DNA from: Trileptium ribeirensis
Taxonomy: Eukaryota > Nematoda > Enoplea > Enoplida > Thoracostomopsidae
Assembly: GCA_030248225.1 (NCBI GenBank)
Contig: JASANE010026440.1
Location: 1 to 64,000, forward strand
Length of the DNA stretch: 64,000 bases
Reading direction: 5' to 3'
Numbering within the stretch: position 1 is the first letter of the stretch; every line of letters begins with the position of its first letter. The notes under the pieces were generated by a model that saw nothing but the letters and a program-made list of their open reading frames with translations, was not told where the DNA came from and did no database searches. Positions 39,471-51,610 of this stretch are shown piece by piece. Position numbers and translations under genes: made by a program.

Positions 39471-42202
39471 AGGGTCTATGAACCGTATTCGGGACCACTA
39501 CGGCTCAAGGAGCAGTCGCACAAAAAACCGTGGTCAGTAAAGTTGTACCTCTATTAGCTGCTTCTGATGGCCTCAATTTTTCGATGCCAAACCTGTGTCG
39601 CGAGATATGGGCCGCGTAGCACTCGTGCACTACCCGTCGTATGACCACATGTGGTGAAGAACAGCGTAAACCCTATTTTTGTCATTTTGACCCCGCAGAT
39701 GGTGTTGAAGCCGTACTTTTGCTATCGAAAAAAATTTATAGAAATCTATCGGCCCAAAGATAAGCTATGAATGACAGAAACAGACAAAAAAAAGAAATTT
39801 TCACCATTTTCCCTTTGGCGCCCTCAGTGGAAGCTACGTTCGCTCCGTTTCAAGTCACACTTTTTATGCCGAGACCATTTAGCCCAACTGTATTGCTTAT
39901 TGTTACCATATGGTTATCGCGTTAACTCCGATTCGTCAAGTACCATAACCATTATTTGAACCACGTTTGTTTGTCAACCTTTTCCCAAAGCTCCACCAGG
40001 AATCAAGCAACAATCTCAAAATAGCCCAGTAGTAGTTATCTGACGGTCATATCAATGGATCTGAGTACGTTACTTATGCGGTAAGATGTGTGTATAGATG
40101 TGGTAAAATAATTTCAATTTCAGCTTTAGATTTTAAATGAGTTCGTTTTAAATTCAGTTCCTGAAAGATGAAATTAACTCCAATGATTGGAGTTCGAAAA
40201 AGTTAAAATGGGTTTATAAACATTATTCAGTTTTACGTACTAAACAAGGATATTTACGAATTTCCGTTGATACTAACATGTATTGTGTGCTTAATTGTGA
40301 TACCTGTGTGCTATATGTATATAACACTGACTTTGCCTTGTCTTAAAGATGTTTAGATTTACGCGTTGTAAAGTAAATATATATTCACTTATTAAATTGC
40401 TGATTATGTAATTAAGCTCTAAGATTTAGTAGTTTTGGAGCGGAGGTCCTATTTATCATCTCCGCCGAGGCGGAGTTCACCTAAAAATTCTGCCAGTGTG
40501 CGTTGAGTTAGGTCTGCCCTGAATTGGCCTGGTACCATCCCACTCTCAAAATCCTCTCATGTTTGTCAAGCTTTCCCCATGTCCGTCCACCCACCCATCC
40601 TAAACCCCAAGTTCGAAATGTCAAAACACTTTCTACATTAACCCTCAAAAAAATTGGTGGAGTACTTTAGCTCCGTTCTTAATATTCTGATATTGAAACT
40701 AATCCTGAACTGTGATAATTAAGCCTAATCTATCCCTAAACCTTTGCAGTGAATAGGTGTAGCGCTACCATTCTAAGTCTACTTCAATTAGAGTCGATTT
40801 CTCTCACCAGATAACCTTACTTGTGTAGGTTAAAAATATGAGATTGACTTGTTATAATAGCGGTTATTGTCGTTTCGGCACATCTCGCTTTAATCACTTT
40901 TTTAGCCTTAATTAAGGTTTTGTTATTAAAAATTGTAACTTTGACCTTTTGTTTAAAAAACCATATTAAAATATATTTACATGGTTTTCCACGTTTAGCG
41001 TTTTGTTGTCTTTTCGACATGGAAAAGCAGGATGGTTGGGTTTCTTGAGGACTTGGAGTTGAAAAACTATTCGTTATTGCGGAAACGAATATCAGCACCA
41101 TTACAGCTAAGCTTTGACCTCCGTGCGATTAATGTGACCGTATAACTTCGATAGTTGGATTGGATTGGATTTCGTGAATGCTAGTAGACCGAAGTTGAAA
41201 CTTAAGTGTCCCGATTTCTCCAAAGCGTCCTGATATTGTTTGTTTATATTGATATGAATGGTAAGGAAACTATTAATGTAGTTCAGGTATTGCTGTTTTT
41301 GTTATGACTTTGTTTGTGTAGTTTACTTATCACTGTGAGCCGAAAAATGTTGAAAAATTTTCTGTTTAAAAACAAATTGAAGAATTTTTGCGCAGAACTG
41401 TGGAGCAAATTGGAGCGAATATTTAGCATTGCCAAAAATTCCAGGTTGCCCAATTGAAATTGGGAGCCATGGGATAATAGCACACGTCACTACGCTGCTC
41501 ATGTGTGCGCCAGGTAGAGCTTCGTAATAGCATCTTGGATGGCAAGTTGCGACAAGAGGATTTATTTTTGGCGGTCAGATTCCAATTTTTTCGCTATGGC
41601 TGTGTTATAATGTTACAGGTTACAGGAATTTTTTAAAAGTTTGTTTAACACTGTGAGTCTAACACCATAGAATGGCCACTATCTTGCAATACATAACCGC
41701 ATGGAAATAATGGCCTTCAGTTGGGTTAAACAAATGTTATCGACAGAATAAGTCATTAAGTGTTGTGTTTACACATTGCATTTGTTTGTGATTTTACGTC
41801 TTATTACTAAGTTGCTTGGATTACAGTCGTATATAGTGGCGTGAATTGTAGTTTTGTTCCAACACAACCTCGACAACCAGATGAAATCCCGAAGAAATGC
41901 TGCTGATTCAAGCTAAAGACGTTCCGTATGATTTGGAAATTATCATATTTGCTGCCATTTGTGATTTTCACACGGGGTATGTTTTTCAGTCTGTGTTGTG
42001 AAACCGAGTGTGTAATTTATCTCCGGATAGATTATGCATGCTTCTTGTGTTACTACAGCCGTCAGGACATTCCAAATTGTACTTATACGACTACTTATAA
42101 CTGTTATTTAACCAGTTTGGCTTGCTTTGTATTAATTGATGAATTGGTTGTTACTATAGCAAAAGGTGATTCACTTTACATATCTGGTTTATTGTGGCTC
42201 TT
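39471..42202. other. Intergenic stretch, one weak ORF only
   Basis: No repeat family or gene is clear. A minus-strand frame (40817-41101) starts MVLIFVSAITNSF and contains SKRQQNAKRGKPC with two dibasic sites, reminiscent of a small secreted precursor. It lacks family resemblance and could be chance; a possible donor GTAAAT follows GKPC. Confidence 0.35.
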
Positions 42203-42247
42203 AAATATTTGATGTGAACTATAAACTCACAATGCTTTCGTCACACT

Positions 42248-42403
42248 TAGGGGCGTCGCAAAAGGGGATGGCGGGAGTGGACCTCTCTTCTTTTTGCTAG
42301 CTTGAAAAAATAAACTTGATGGGGTTGTAACGAAAAGAATGTGAACTACCAGCCCTCCGCAGCTTCCCTCCCTTCCACATTTAAAAAGCTTGCGACGCCT
42401 CTG
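42248..42403. mobile_element. hAT-type MITE in left arm (156 bp)
   Basis: Ends TAGGGGCGTCGCAA and TTGCGACGCCTCTG are inverted repeats, flanked by the exact 8-bp duplication GTCACACT (42240-42247 and 42404-42411). Eight-base duplications and a (C/T)AGGGG terminus are hAT hallmarks. The same insertion is in the right arm. Confidence 0.9.
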
Positions 42404-42596
42404 GTCACACTCTTGAATCCTAGGAAACCTAAATTGTGAGCGAGGCATGTTTTTTGTTTAAATATTTAATCCAGTTTTCTAACGTAAAATAAAAATACTG
42501 GAAGTGCAAACAGAAGTATTAAAAAAAGAGAGGATTGTGGCTCAGCCACGGATATACTTCACGCGCATTCATGAAAGAAAAGGCTAAAACATACGC

Positions 42597-42860
42597 GTGG
42601 TGCATATTACATTTGTAAGTCAATGCAAGCGCATTAGTAGCGAATCTGGAATTTCAGAAGCCGAAATTTTGAAGATGCTGCACGTTTTACCCCCACATTC
42701 TGTGTTGTGTTTTTATATATTGCTTTTATGTGTTGAATGCTCTGCGATCAGCGCACAAAATATTAATGCCGGGGAAGCGATCACGAATTTCTCACTCATG
42801 GACTGGTACAGGAGGAGTGAGCAAAACTATCGTCATGCTGTTGCCAGAGCAGTGTGCTAA
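42597..42860 (+). CDS. Possible secreted-protein exon, left-arm copy
   Basis: An 87-codon frame, identical in protein to the right-arm copy (63342-63605). From the internal Met at codon 27 it reads MLHVLPPHSVLCFYILLLCV and ECSAISAQ, a plausible signal peptide with a cleavage site after Ala. The mature part (NINAGEAITNFSLMDWYRRS) resembles nothing I know. It may be a first exon, though no strong donor is seen, or chance. Confidence 0.25.
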   Translation: MVHITFVSQCKRISSESGISEAEILKMLHVLPPHSVLCFYILLLCVECSAISAQNINAGEAITNFSLMDWYRRSEQNYRHAVARAVC

Positions 42861-43626
42861 AATTAAGATTTTGCGAGCGGACGCTGGTATTTTAGCTAAG
42901 CTAAAACACTTATGGGTAATTTAGATTGGAAACGTTTTAGTACAGATTGATGACAAACGTACAGTCTAACTTTAGCTGTCGTACTTACACAACTGAGAAG
43001 AAACTTAGCATTTTTTTTTTGATACGGTCATTATAATGTTCCCTTGATCCGGTGACGGTTGTATTAACCGGCTGTCCAGAGTAGCCAAGGTTTAATTTAG
43101 TTCTGTGGAGTCGTAAAATAAAAGTCTTAGAAAACTATTCATTATCATACAAAAGCCGCGTACTGATAAACCTTTACTACAGATGAATTAATATAATTTT
43201 TGCTACATACTCTCAGTCGAAGTACTATTATAGTAAACATGTTCAAGTGACGTGTTAGCCAGTTGGAAGTCGTCAATTTGTCATTGTTTCACGCTATTTG
43301 TATCCGAGTTTCATGCAGTTTGGAAGAACTTTCATATGAAAAAGACGTAAACATAAACGTACTGCCTCCAAACTAATGTAAATTGGACGTTCTATACGCC
43401 GCAGCTTCTATCAACTTAAGACCTATAATGGTCGGATTCTTTTTTAGAATTTATACAGAACAATCGTCGTCGTGTAGCTTCCTTTTCCAGCCTTGATGCG
43501 TGAGTCCTCTTTTTAGATTAGATTTCTTTAATCAGTGAACCCTGCATATATTTACCCATTGGTTTTGTTTTATCATTGTTAGAAAACAGGTGTTTATTAA
43601 GGAAACTATGGATGCATCATTCATAA

Positions 43627-43844
43627 GGCGTCTTCACATTGCATCCGATCCGAACCCGACGTGTCTTTTATATAGAGTGTGCACACTGCGGCCGATCCTA
43701 TCCGACAGAGCATCCACAATTTTTTTGTACCGAAACGAATGAAATAGTGTGGAAACATATACCACCGCATACGCATAGAGTTTGATCGTATCAGATCGGA
43801 TACAATGTGAACCCATTCGGATCGGATGCAATGTGAACACGGCC
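43627..43844. mobile_element. Harbinger-type MITE in left arm (218 bp)
   Basis: Ends GGCGTCTTCACATTGCATC and GATGCAATGTGAACACGGCC are long inverted repeats, flanked by TAA on both sides (43624-43626, 43845-43847). TTA/TAA target duplication and a GGCCGTGTTCAC terminus fit PIF/Harbinger. Confidence 0.88.
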
Positions 43845-43849
43845 TAAGA

Positions 43850-46550
43850 GATTCATTTGATTGGTCATTAGTGTATGCCTAAACTTTCAACATGCTGACA
43901 TCTTTTGAAATTGCATATGTATATTAATCATAGACAGTTCATACATACATTGCTTCATATACACACTATTTGTGTTCCAGATTAAAACAAACAGCTCAAT
44001 TATGAAATGTTGGTTGTCATATTTGTCATTGCTTTCTGTCTTACGTTGGCCTTGTTCATTTTTCTATGTTTTGTTTCTAATGTTTTATAGCATGTATGTA
44101 AAGATGGGTCATTCATTATTATTGTACTACATAGACATATCGGCATGCAGCATTCGTGTTAGAATGTCGCTGACTTTGAAACTTTCATTTGTGTCAACCG
44201 CTATATCTTAAAAGACGGTTTCATTCACACCTACGTTATTTTAGGTATATATATTTTACGTCAGGGTGTGTATTACTTGCTTTTATTATGAATAGATGGT
44301 ATCCGGGGCTCCTAATACAAAATTCAATTTCCATCATAGCATGAAGCTATTTACTCCGCATTGTTTATAAATCTGTAAATCTCGCGATCGATGGTGTGTT
44401 CCGTCTCACTACACAGTTGTACCATGTACATACAAGTAGTCGAACACAGCACAGGCTTGAGTAAAAGATAATGTCTATCAGAAGTTACTTTCCCTAGGGG
44501 TCGGACCCACCAAGCCAAATCTGCCTTGAAGACTCTGCAGTCACCCACCCCTCTCCGCAGGATCGTGGAAAATTTTAACAAAAATAAGGTGAGAATTTGC
44601 CAAAATTGGGGTAAAATTGGCCAAAATGGGAAAATTAGAAAAAATTTATCGCAAATTTTAGTTCCTAGAAATGTCAAACATTTAGTCCCTCCATGAAGAC
44701 CATCTACGCCACCTAATCCGACGGACCTTCGGCATCTTTGTATCTACCAAGCGGTCAGTTGTTTCTCTCCTAACCCGATAGCAAGCTACTACTTTCATCA
44801 GTAGGCTGCTTAAGGCGGAGGAGAGGGTGCTACTGGGAAATTGGGGATGCCGAGTTGCTACGGCCGCATTTCTCAAAAAGTGCGCAGCGTGCTACGACCT
44901 TGGATTTCATGTTCACACTTCTTTTACGATGTGGTACTCTAACACTGTGCGACATTTTTGGTTATACACTATGTAACACGAATGCTGCGTTTGAATAATT
45001 TGATGAGATTATTTCGATCGTCTATATTGTGTGTATGTTTTGAGCTACAAAGTGTCATATAAAGTGCATAGATTTCGTGTGACATTACACATGTAAGAAT
45101 ATGCGGAAATAACACTAATCATGCGGATTATTTATAAATGCTGTGCTACCAATGTCGCCCTAGTCATATTAACCGTTGTCGTGGAAGTCTCAGTTGGGAA
45201 GAAATTTAGTATACCATACCGATATGGCAGAAGGTTACCTTTTTGAAATAATGATGCATGGCGTAATAGACAGACATAGTCATCCATTTTTTGTGATATA
45301 TTTATATTTGTACTAGTTACATCTGGTTTTAATAATTATTGGAGCAATATAGATATTGGGTCATGTTGCATCTACGAATGTGCACCGGTATCTATTTAGC
45401 TAGAATACAATTTGAGAACAACTATTATACCAAGCGTGAAGAGGTCGTTTTATAAGTATAAGAGATGGAGCTGGGTCAGTATGGGTCACATCTATGCCTT
45501 TGTGACCGAGTCACAGGATGTGGCGTCTTCTCGGCTATTCCGCAAAGACACCGTGGAAACCCAAATCCTGATGAGCGAAGCTTTGCAACGACGATCGTTC
45601 AAAGTTTGCAATATGAAACCAACTAAATGACGATCTGCAACATAGCTAACGTCCTTGTCGTACAGCCTGGACACTGAATTTACAGTACTGGACAACAGAA
45701 CGTGTTATTTTTATTGCCTTTTTATTTGGAATTTACTTGCGAACTGCTTGCATTTCCCAGGCAGACAACTTCATACTATCTCAGAATGACTTCCAAGGCA
45801 CAACTAATTACTTTTTACATGCTGCCTGAATATTTACCTTAGGCCAGGATTATAGCCTCTGGATAAGACTCCCCAGAATGCAGAGTCTTAATTCGTCTAT
45901 AATAGTGGTTGTCAACCAGTTGCTTTTGTTTGACATTAAACCGTGCACCAAAGCTGTTTCTGTTACGGCTTCGCAGAATTTTTTTACATTGGCTGGCGTG
46001 GAAGACCTTTTTGTCTCACGGGTTACTACCATCACTTGGTCACCACCATAACCGGCTCAGTAACATGGTCAGATACCTGGGCACGAAATGTTGACAAGGT
46101 TCCATGGAGTGAAAACTGATTCATGCTGAATAAATGTTTGTATTACTCGCTGAGTCATCCAATTTCTAACTCAGCCTAAACCAAATTCTACCTCATTTTT
46201 ATTAATTCAGGAAGACCGCCCGACTAAGTCGAATTCTAACCCAGAGTTTGTAGGGTGCGGGCAAATTTTTTCATAGTGTTGGCTTACATTGTATGTGAAT
46301 ATTTGCACTTTCAGTCGTCGTCACCTCTTTGGTTGGCGGCATATGTCTACTGTTGCAATCATTTCTTGGCTCTGCTACACTCGTGGAGTCAAATTTTTAG
46401 GCTACTTATTTGACAAAGCATATATTATTGGTCCATGCTGATGCCATTGCCAATTGAATCTTGTTCTACCGTACGAAACTGTCCTTGGGCGCTCGTAACA
46501 TAGCCCCGAATGCAAATCTTGATCACCTACGCCATGGCACCTCAATGAAT
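43850..46550. other. Left-arm stretch without recognised gene
   Basis: Several short frames are shared with the right arm, for example minus-strand 44682-44876 and 45850-46035, but they show no family resemblance and several are broken by indels between arms. Confidence 0.5.
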
Positions 46551-46554
46551 GGAC

Positions 46555-47775
46555 GTTCCATGCCTCGTACGACGATACGAACACGTGTTTCAAATGCAGT
46601 ACCACCGACACGCCTCCTGGCTACTGGAGGAGTAGCTAGCAATGCCATTTTGCGAAATCTGGTTTAACTCATCCTGCTAACATGACTAATTCAGCTTAGT
46701 CTTCCACGTTTTACTACAGATGATATGGGTTGGACATTTTTACACAGTGTCTTGGTGCTTGTATTAAAGACAATGCCAAACCGGCTGATACTGAGCATAC
46801 GGCGAAGACATTTCGTTTGAGAGGTATCCAGCTGTCGGTTTTCTTTGCTACCCAGGTTTCGGAAGCGTATGTGGGTGAGGATTAAACAGTGTCCTGATAA
46901 ATCATCAAATTCATTGGGAGCGAAACGTTTTTATGTGACCAAAGACGGTTATTTAAGCCCGAAAATACAGCAGATGCTTTGCGAGTGCGACGTCGAATCT
47001 CAAGCGAGGTAACTCTATTGGCAAGGATCATGGAACCGAGACACAGAAACTCCTCGACTGTATCATTCTGTTGCCATCGAAGAAAATAGCTGGTGGCGCC
47101 CAGCAGCATCATATTACCTTGATTTTTTCACAATTGATGTTTAGTCCGACTCGCTTGGCTCTTGCGCTAAGCCGCGTTAGCATAGACTGTAAGTATTCAC
47201 AGCACCCGCAATATCGTTAGCAGTATAAAGGTCCTTGATGTTAAGGTCGCCAGATATTGCCCTCAAATAGAGTCACTTATCTCCCAGTCAACTGTAACGC
47301 TAAACAAATCTGGTGATACCCTGGATTTTGCTTAATTGTTTCTGCGTACAACTCCTGATGTGTCGCGATACATGGTTCGTATTATCCGCAGCACGGTCAC
47401 CGTATAGTGATGAGATTTAGAAAAAAACAGCTTAAGATATCGAAGACGGCAAACTGAAACGGATCGGCTTCCTCATTTTTACTCCCAACTACGGTTAGTT
47501 ACTACCTGATAATATAACGTCATTGGCCTCAATTAGACCACCATTTATTGCCCAGTCCACTGCAAAGCCAAACAAAACTGGTGATAGAATCGAACCTTGG
47601 CTTTCACCAGTCGTTATTTTAAAATTTCGCTGAATTGTTGCCGTGTACAGCTCCTGATGTGTCGAGATACATAATTCGTATTATCCTCAACACTGTCGCC
47701 ATATAGTAATAAGATTAACTGAAACTTGTCGGCTTCTTCGTTTCTTCTCCCAAATACGGTACCGCCTTTAGTGGA
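46555..47775 (-). mobile_element. Dead LINE fragment (reverse transcriptase C-terminal half), left arm
   Basis: Antisense frames contain LSPVLFGFAVDWAIN (RT region), AKRVGLNINCEKIKV, then EEFLCLGSMILANRVTSLEI and ASAVFSGLNNRLWSHKNVSL, then QTKCLRRMLSISRFG and a tail with VSRMS. This order is typical of CR1/L2/RTE-like LINEs. Frames shift repeatedly. The segment with TGATGTGTCGAGATACA/TGATGTGTCGCGATACA occurs twice about 300 bp apart, a partial internal duplication. Confidence 0.8.
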
Positions 47776-48379
47776 CTAAATCCGTTAAGAATATACCATT
47801 TTGTATTAAGCTAACCGGTTTACCGAAAAAGGATTAATAATACATAGATAAGGTGGTTTTATAGCAAACATATATAAAGTCCCCAGTTCTGCCTTTACGC
47901 TACTTTTAGTTGTATGCAAGCTAAAGTTTCGAGGTGGAAGGTCCAAACATATATCTATTCGTTACCGAATATATGTTACCTTTGGTCAGTTAGTATGGTT
48001 ATTACATAGCTTTAAGCATTAGGATCTCGAACTTTGCTTATGCCTTTTGCTTCTTTTTTCAAACAAACCACATTTTTGGCTGTGGTTGGAATTCGTCGAC
48101 CGAGGCGCATTTGTGAAAATGGAATTTGTAATTTAAGAATATACGGTTTTAACAGCCTGAGTTATCGACTATATTAATTATGGTCTTGTATTTTGTTTCT
48201 GAGACTATAAATGTATGCTTAAACAGCTGTTGGTGTTATTGAGATTGCTTAGCCAAAATGGCAGTGGTTGTATTTTAACTGTAACATGAGTAAATTTATA
48301 TTTGGATTTAATTCTTAAGAGCGGTCGACTAAGGAAGAAATATTCATGTCGATGCAACTTTATGGACTGGTCAAAATAC
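47776..48379. other. Left-arm stretch, nothing identified
   Basis: AT-rich; it matches the right arm with a few small differences (GTCGACCGAGG against GTGACCGAGG near 48098). Confidence 0.5.
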
Positions 48380-49013
48380 TTATTTAAAAATCATTCTTTT
48401 ATACTCGTCCTGTTTTTGTAAATATTGAAACTGGGCAAGCATGAAAGCTGAAATTATACAATAATGAAATTTCAATGTTGTCACTGTAAAAGCACGTGTA
48501 TCTAAATCACTATCAATAACACTGTCAGGATCTTTGGCGATATCTGGCTTTGCCACCCTTCCTGACATACAAATCCCGTCAATTTGCTGGTAGCAAAGAG
48601 AACTTATGTTTACACTGCACAGTGAACTGTTGTGTTAACTGAGAAGGTCGTATGCGTTTTACTCGCTCGAATTCAGAAGCGTATGGAAACGAGTAACTGC
48701 TCTTCAATAGCTCAGTGCTTTGAAGCAATGCAATCGGGGTTCCATTTTTGTCGTCTGTTGTGTGGCAAACGCGGAATCCAAAAGTTAAATAGAACCTCAA
48801 ATTCTTTTAGCATGATTTCATGCTAAACACGAAGAACTCCAATGAAGCAGTATCTGACTTGCTCCAAGATAGTTTTGGGAAATGTCCGGCTTTAAAGTCT
48901 AACGGCCGGCGGGTTTTCATTTTGGGGCGACCAACAGCTGCTCGACTACTAGTGGACGGATGTATTTGTTCGATTTGCACATGAACGTTTTGCCCTACGC
49001 CTAGGTAGACCAT
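48380..49013 (-). other. Block of three shared open frames, left arm
   Basis: Minus-strand frames 48807-49013, 48579-48800 and 48380-48568 are identical in protein to right-arm frames 57180-57386, 57393-57614 and 57625-57813. The first two are in one frame separated by a single TAA, together about 145 codons (ending one part MKTRRPLDFKAGHFPKLSW, the other QLTQQFTVQCKHKFSLLPAN). No family is recognised. They may be exons, a decayed gene or chance. Confidence 0.35.
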
Positions 49014-49602
49014 ACTTTACTTAGTTTGTTACTATACGCCGGTTTTGTGGTCTATCATTAAACATTGACGCATATTAGTTTAATAAAATGCCAATACGGT
49101 GTGAAATTCATGCATGTCGGTTTTATTTCCGATCATATGTATTAAAAAGTTCCGGTAGTTTGATTTAATTCTCTTAGATATCTATGTTTAATGACATAAT
49201 ACACCAGCACAGCAGCGTCTCATAACTGCAGAACAACGGCCTCAGCGAGTCGTTAACGTCAGATAATTGTTATCCGACGGCTTTCAAGGTCTTGCCTAAC
49301 ACTTCTAATATATTTTTTGTGATGGCCACGAGTTTTTCTGCACAGGGTCACTTGTGCCTGGAACTGATAATGCTGCATAAGTTTTCCAGAAATCTGCCGG
49401 GAAACTCCTTTTTCAATCTTGGTTGTAAAAGCTAAGAGGCCAGTTTAGAATCTATTCCGAGTAGGGGTTCCATCCCGTTAAATTCCGTCCGTATTTAACT
49501 AGTTTCGAAATTGTCGGACAATTACGGTCTTGAATAGCTTGTGTTCACTTTAAAAACCATCTAGGAAAGTGATAAATTTTTTTAAAACACGTCTAATAGA
49601 CC

Positions 49603-49983
49603 TTATGCGTCTTTCACAAAGAAGTGCGTGCACGAACTGCACACGGTAGACATATCGCGCAACGATTGCACACAAAATGAAGGTAACGGCTTTCCATCAC
49701 CGCAAAAAGATAATAACGCGCTTCTATTACAACATGTCGGATGAAAAGCTATGCCGCTAGAGCAATTGGTAGCGTTTATGTTTATAGCTTGTGTGCAATG
49801 GTTGATACCATATCTACAACAACGTGCAATCGCATCAACCATATCTGTATCTTGACCTGCATTATGCATCTGTAAATCATCAATAAATGCATCCGCATAA
49901 TTTTCCAGTCGACCACATGACCTTGTATAGGCAAAACGAAACACCAGACAATTCAGATGTGAGAATCCAAATAGTGCAAACAC
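49603..49983 (-). CDS. Cysteine-rich ORF, left-arm copy
   Basis: From ENYADAFIDDLQ to the end VKDA plus TAA, 97 codons are identical at DNA level to the right arm (56296-56589), with ten cysteines: ARCCRYGINHC, NATNCSSG, PTCCNRSALLSFC, PSFCVQ, TVCSSC. The CC...C...C...CC spacing suggests a disulphide-rich extracellular module. The residues before ENYAD differ between arms, and no certain splice acceptor is seen. Unknown function. Confidence 0.35.
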   Translation of the reverse strand: MFALFGFSHLNCLVFRFAYTRSCGRLENYADAFIDDLQMHNAGQDTDMVDAIARCCRYGINHCTQAININATNCSSGIAFHPTCCNRSALLSFCGDGKPLPSFCVQSLRDMSTVCSSCTHFFVKDA

Positions 49984-50149
49984 CTAAAGTCTAAACAATC
50001 CTGATTTCCCCGAACCGCAGGGTATATAAATCAATGCATCCGCAGTATCTTCACAGTGTACTGATGCCAGGTAGACAAATCATACATACATGAAGTGTAT
50101 TTTGTTATATAAATATGTAACGTAATTAAAATATGAATAATATATATTA

Positions 50150-51161
50150 TTGTGGCGGGACGGGACGGGGAGTGCGATGGGGTAGACAAGAAGCTGAGCA
50201 ACCTACTCCAAAGGGTGAAGGGTACCCAGATAACTGGTGCCGAATGTTTAAACCTTTACGACTGCCTACCTATTCCACGCCCCTCGAGGACATAGGCTGA
50301 CGCACCCCCTCCTAAACCCCAGTGTTCAAGGGTGGGGCCCGCTGTAATGGCTAACGGTGTCTAGAGGCAGGGTGAGGTCCCCACGGCATTACTGACCCCG
50401 TTCGTGACCGGTCGCCCGGAGATGGGCAGTTCCCCTATGCCATCTATTTGGTTTCATTTACTCGTCGGCCCCACGCGAATCAGTCGGTTGCCAAACAGTA
50501 GTGATTTATATTCCGATCTTTTCCATTTGTAAATCCCTGCTCGCGTAGCTTATAAACCATACATAATTCGGTATTAAATGCGTTACAGGGATTTTATCTT
50601 TGTCTGTGATCTATGTTGATTTTCCACGGTATCGGGTTTGAATATTGTATTGAAAAGCTTGCACAAGTTGAATGGATATCTTTTTATTGTCAGGCAACGA
50701 CTACAGTGGCAGCTGCTATAATTCAATTCGTAAGCTGTATGTGTCTAATCTACTTATGTGGCGAACTGCCTTTCATTTATTGAGTACCGAAGACACGGCT
50801 AAGGGATTCCAGCGCTCTTCGTTCCAGCGAGACCGCTAGAATGGGCCGTCCCTTTCAGCAGGGACCCCTAGCAGCCTGATGGTTACGCCGACCGCGTTCT
50901 TTAGAGACTTCAAGGCTTGCCAGTCTTTATCCGACAACAAGGCGACGGACTTTCCGAAGTCAGCTTACGCCTAGCGGGGTGGCCTTAGGCGTCAACGTAT
51001 TCTACTGTGTGGGCCTTAGCTTGCTCCAATTCATGAGTTAACACGACGATTATGCTTCTTCGATATCAGGATCTCACGCAATTCGCTTACACTTACACCG
51101 AGTTCAACTATTCATAGCCCGACGCAGAAATCGGCAATATTGGTTCGCAGACGTAGGATTA
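50150..51161. other. GC-richer unidentified stretch, left arm
   Basis: From GGCGGGACGGGACGGGGAG the base composition rises clearly above the surroundings until about 51010. It looks like untranslated or 5' sequence of an unidentified mobile element, but no domain is readable. The mirror is at 55045-56045. Confidence 0.4.
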
Positions 51162-51607
51162 TGCGGGATTCACGGTATAATGTCCCAGACAGTTGGAATT
51201 TTTGTCCCCCTGCAGTGTAGACTATACCGTAAAGACGGTGACAGTGACACCCACACCATATAACAAAATATGAGGGTGGCGGGCACACCGCTTGGATACC
51301 TCATTTTTGCAATGTAGTATTTCGGTGTTTTAGGCTTTGCCAATGCTGTGTTTTTAGGGTATCCTGTAGGCCCTATGTAAAATAACCCCTCGGGTGCGGC
51401 GGAAACCCTCAGCAAAACGAAAAAGCAACGACGGTTCATTGACACCGTCTGAAATAAGCCAAACTATTAGCTAGCTTTGTTTGAAATTTATTTGAAACTT
51501 TATTCAAAAACACAGGGGTGTCTAAGACACCCTGTCATCTAGGGTGTGCCTGCCACTGTGTGGGTACAAAAGTTCCAAGTGGTGGGGACATAATAAGTGA
51601 ACCCGCA
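51162..51607. mobile_element. Harbinger-type TIR element in left arm (446 bp)
   Basis: Starts TGCGGGATTCACG and ends AGTGAACCCGCA, with TTA on both sides (51159-51161, 51608-51610). The inverted repeats extend about 45 bp (AATGTCCC...TTGGAATTTTTGT against ACAAAAGTTCCAA...GGGGACAT). No transposase frame. Confidence 0.88.
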
Positions 51608-51610
51608 TTA

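Noticed and set aside
42227..42448. Minus-strand 73-codon frame repeated at 63752-63976
   Set aside because: Most of it is the hAT-type MITE with its 8-bp duplications; the similarity reflects the palindrome, not a gene.
43634..43840. Minus-strand 68-codon frame repeated at 62362-62568
   Set aside because: It coincides with the 218-bp Harbinger-type MITE; the open frame follows from the long inverted ends.
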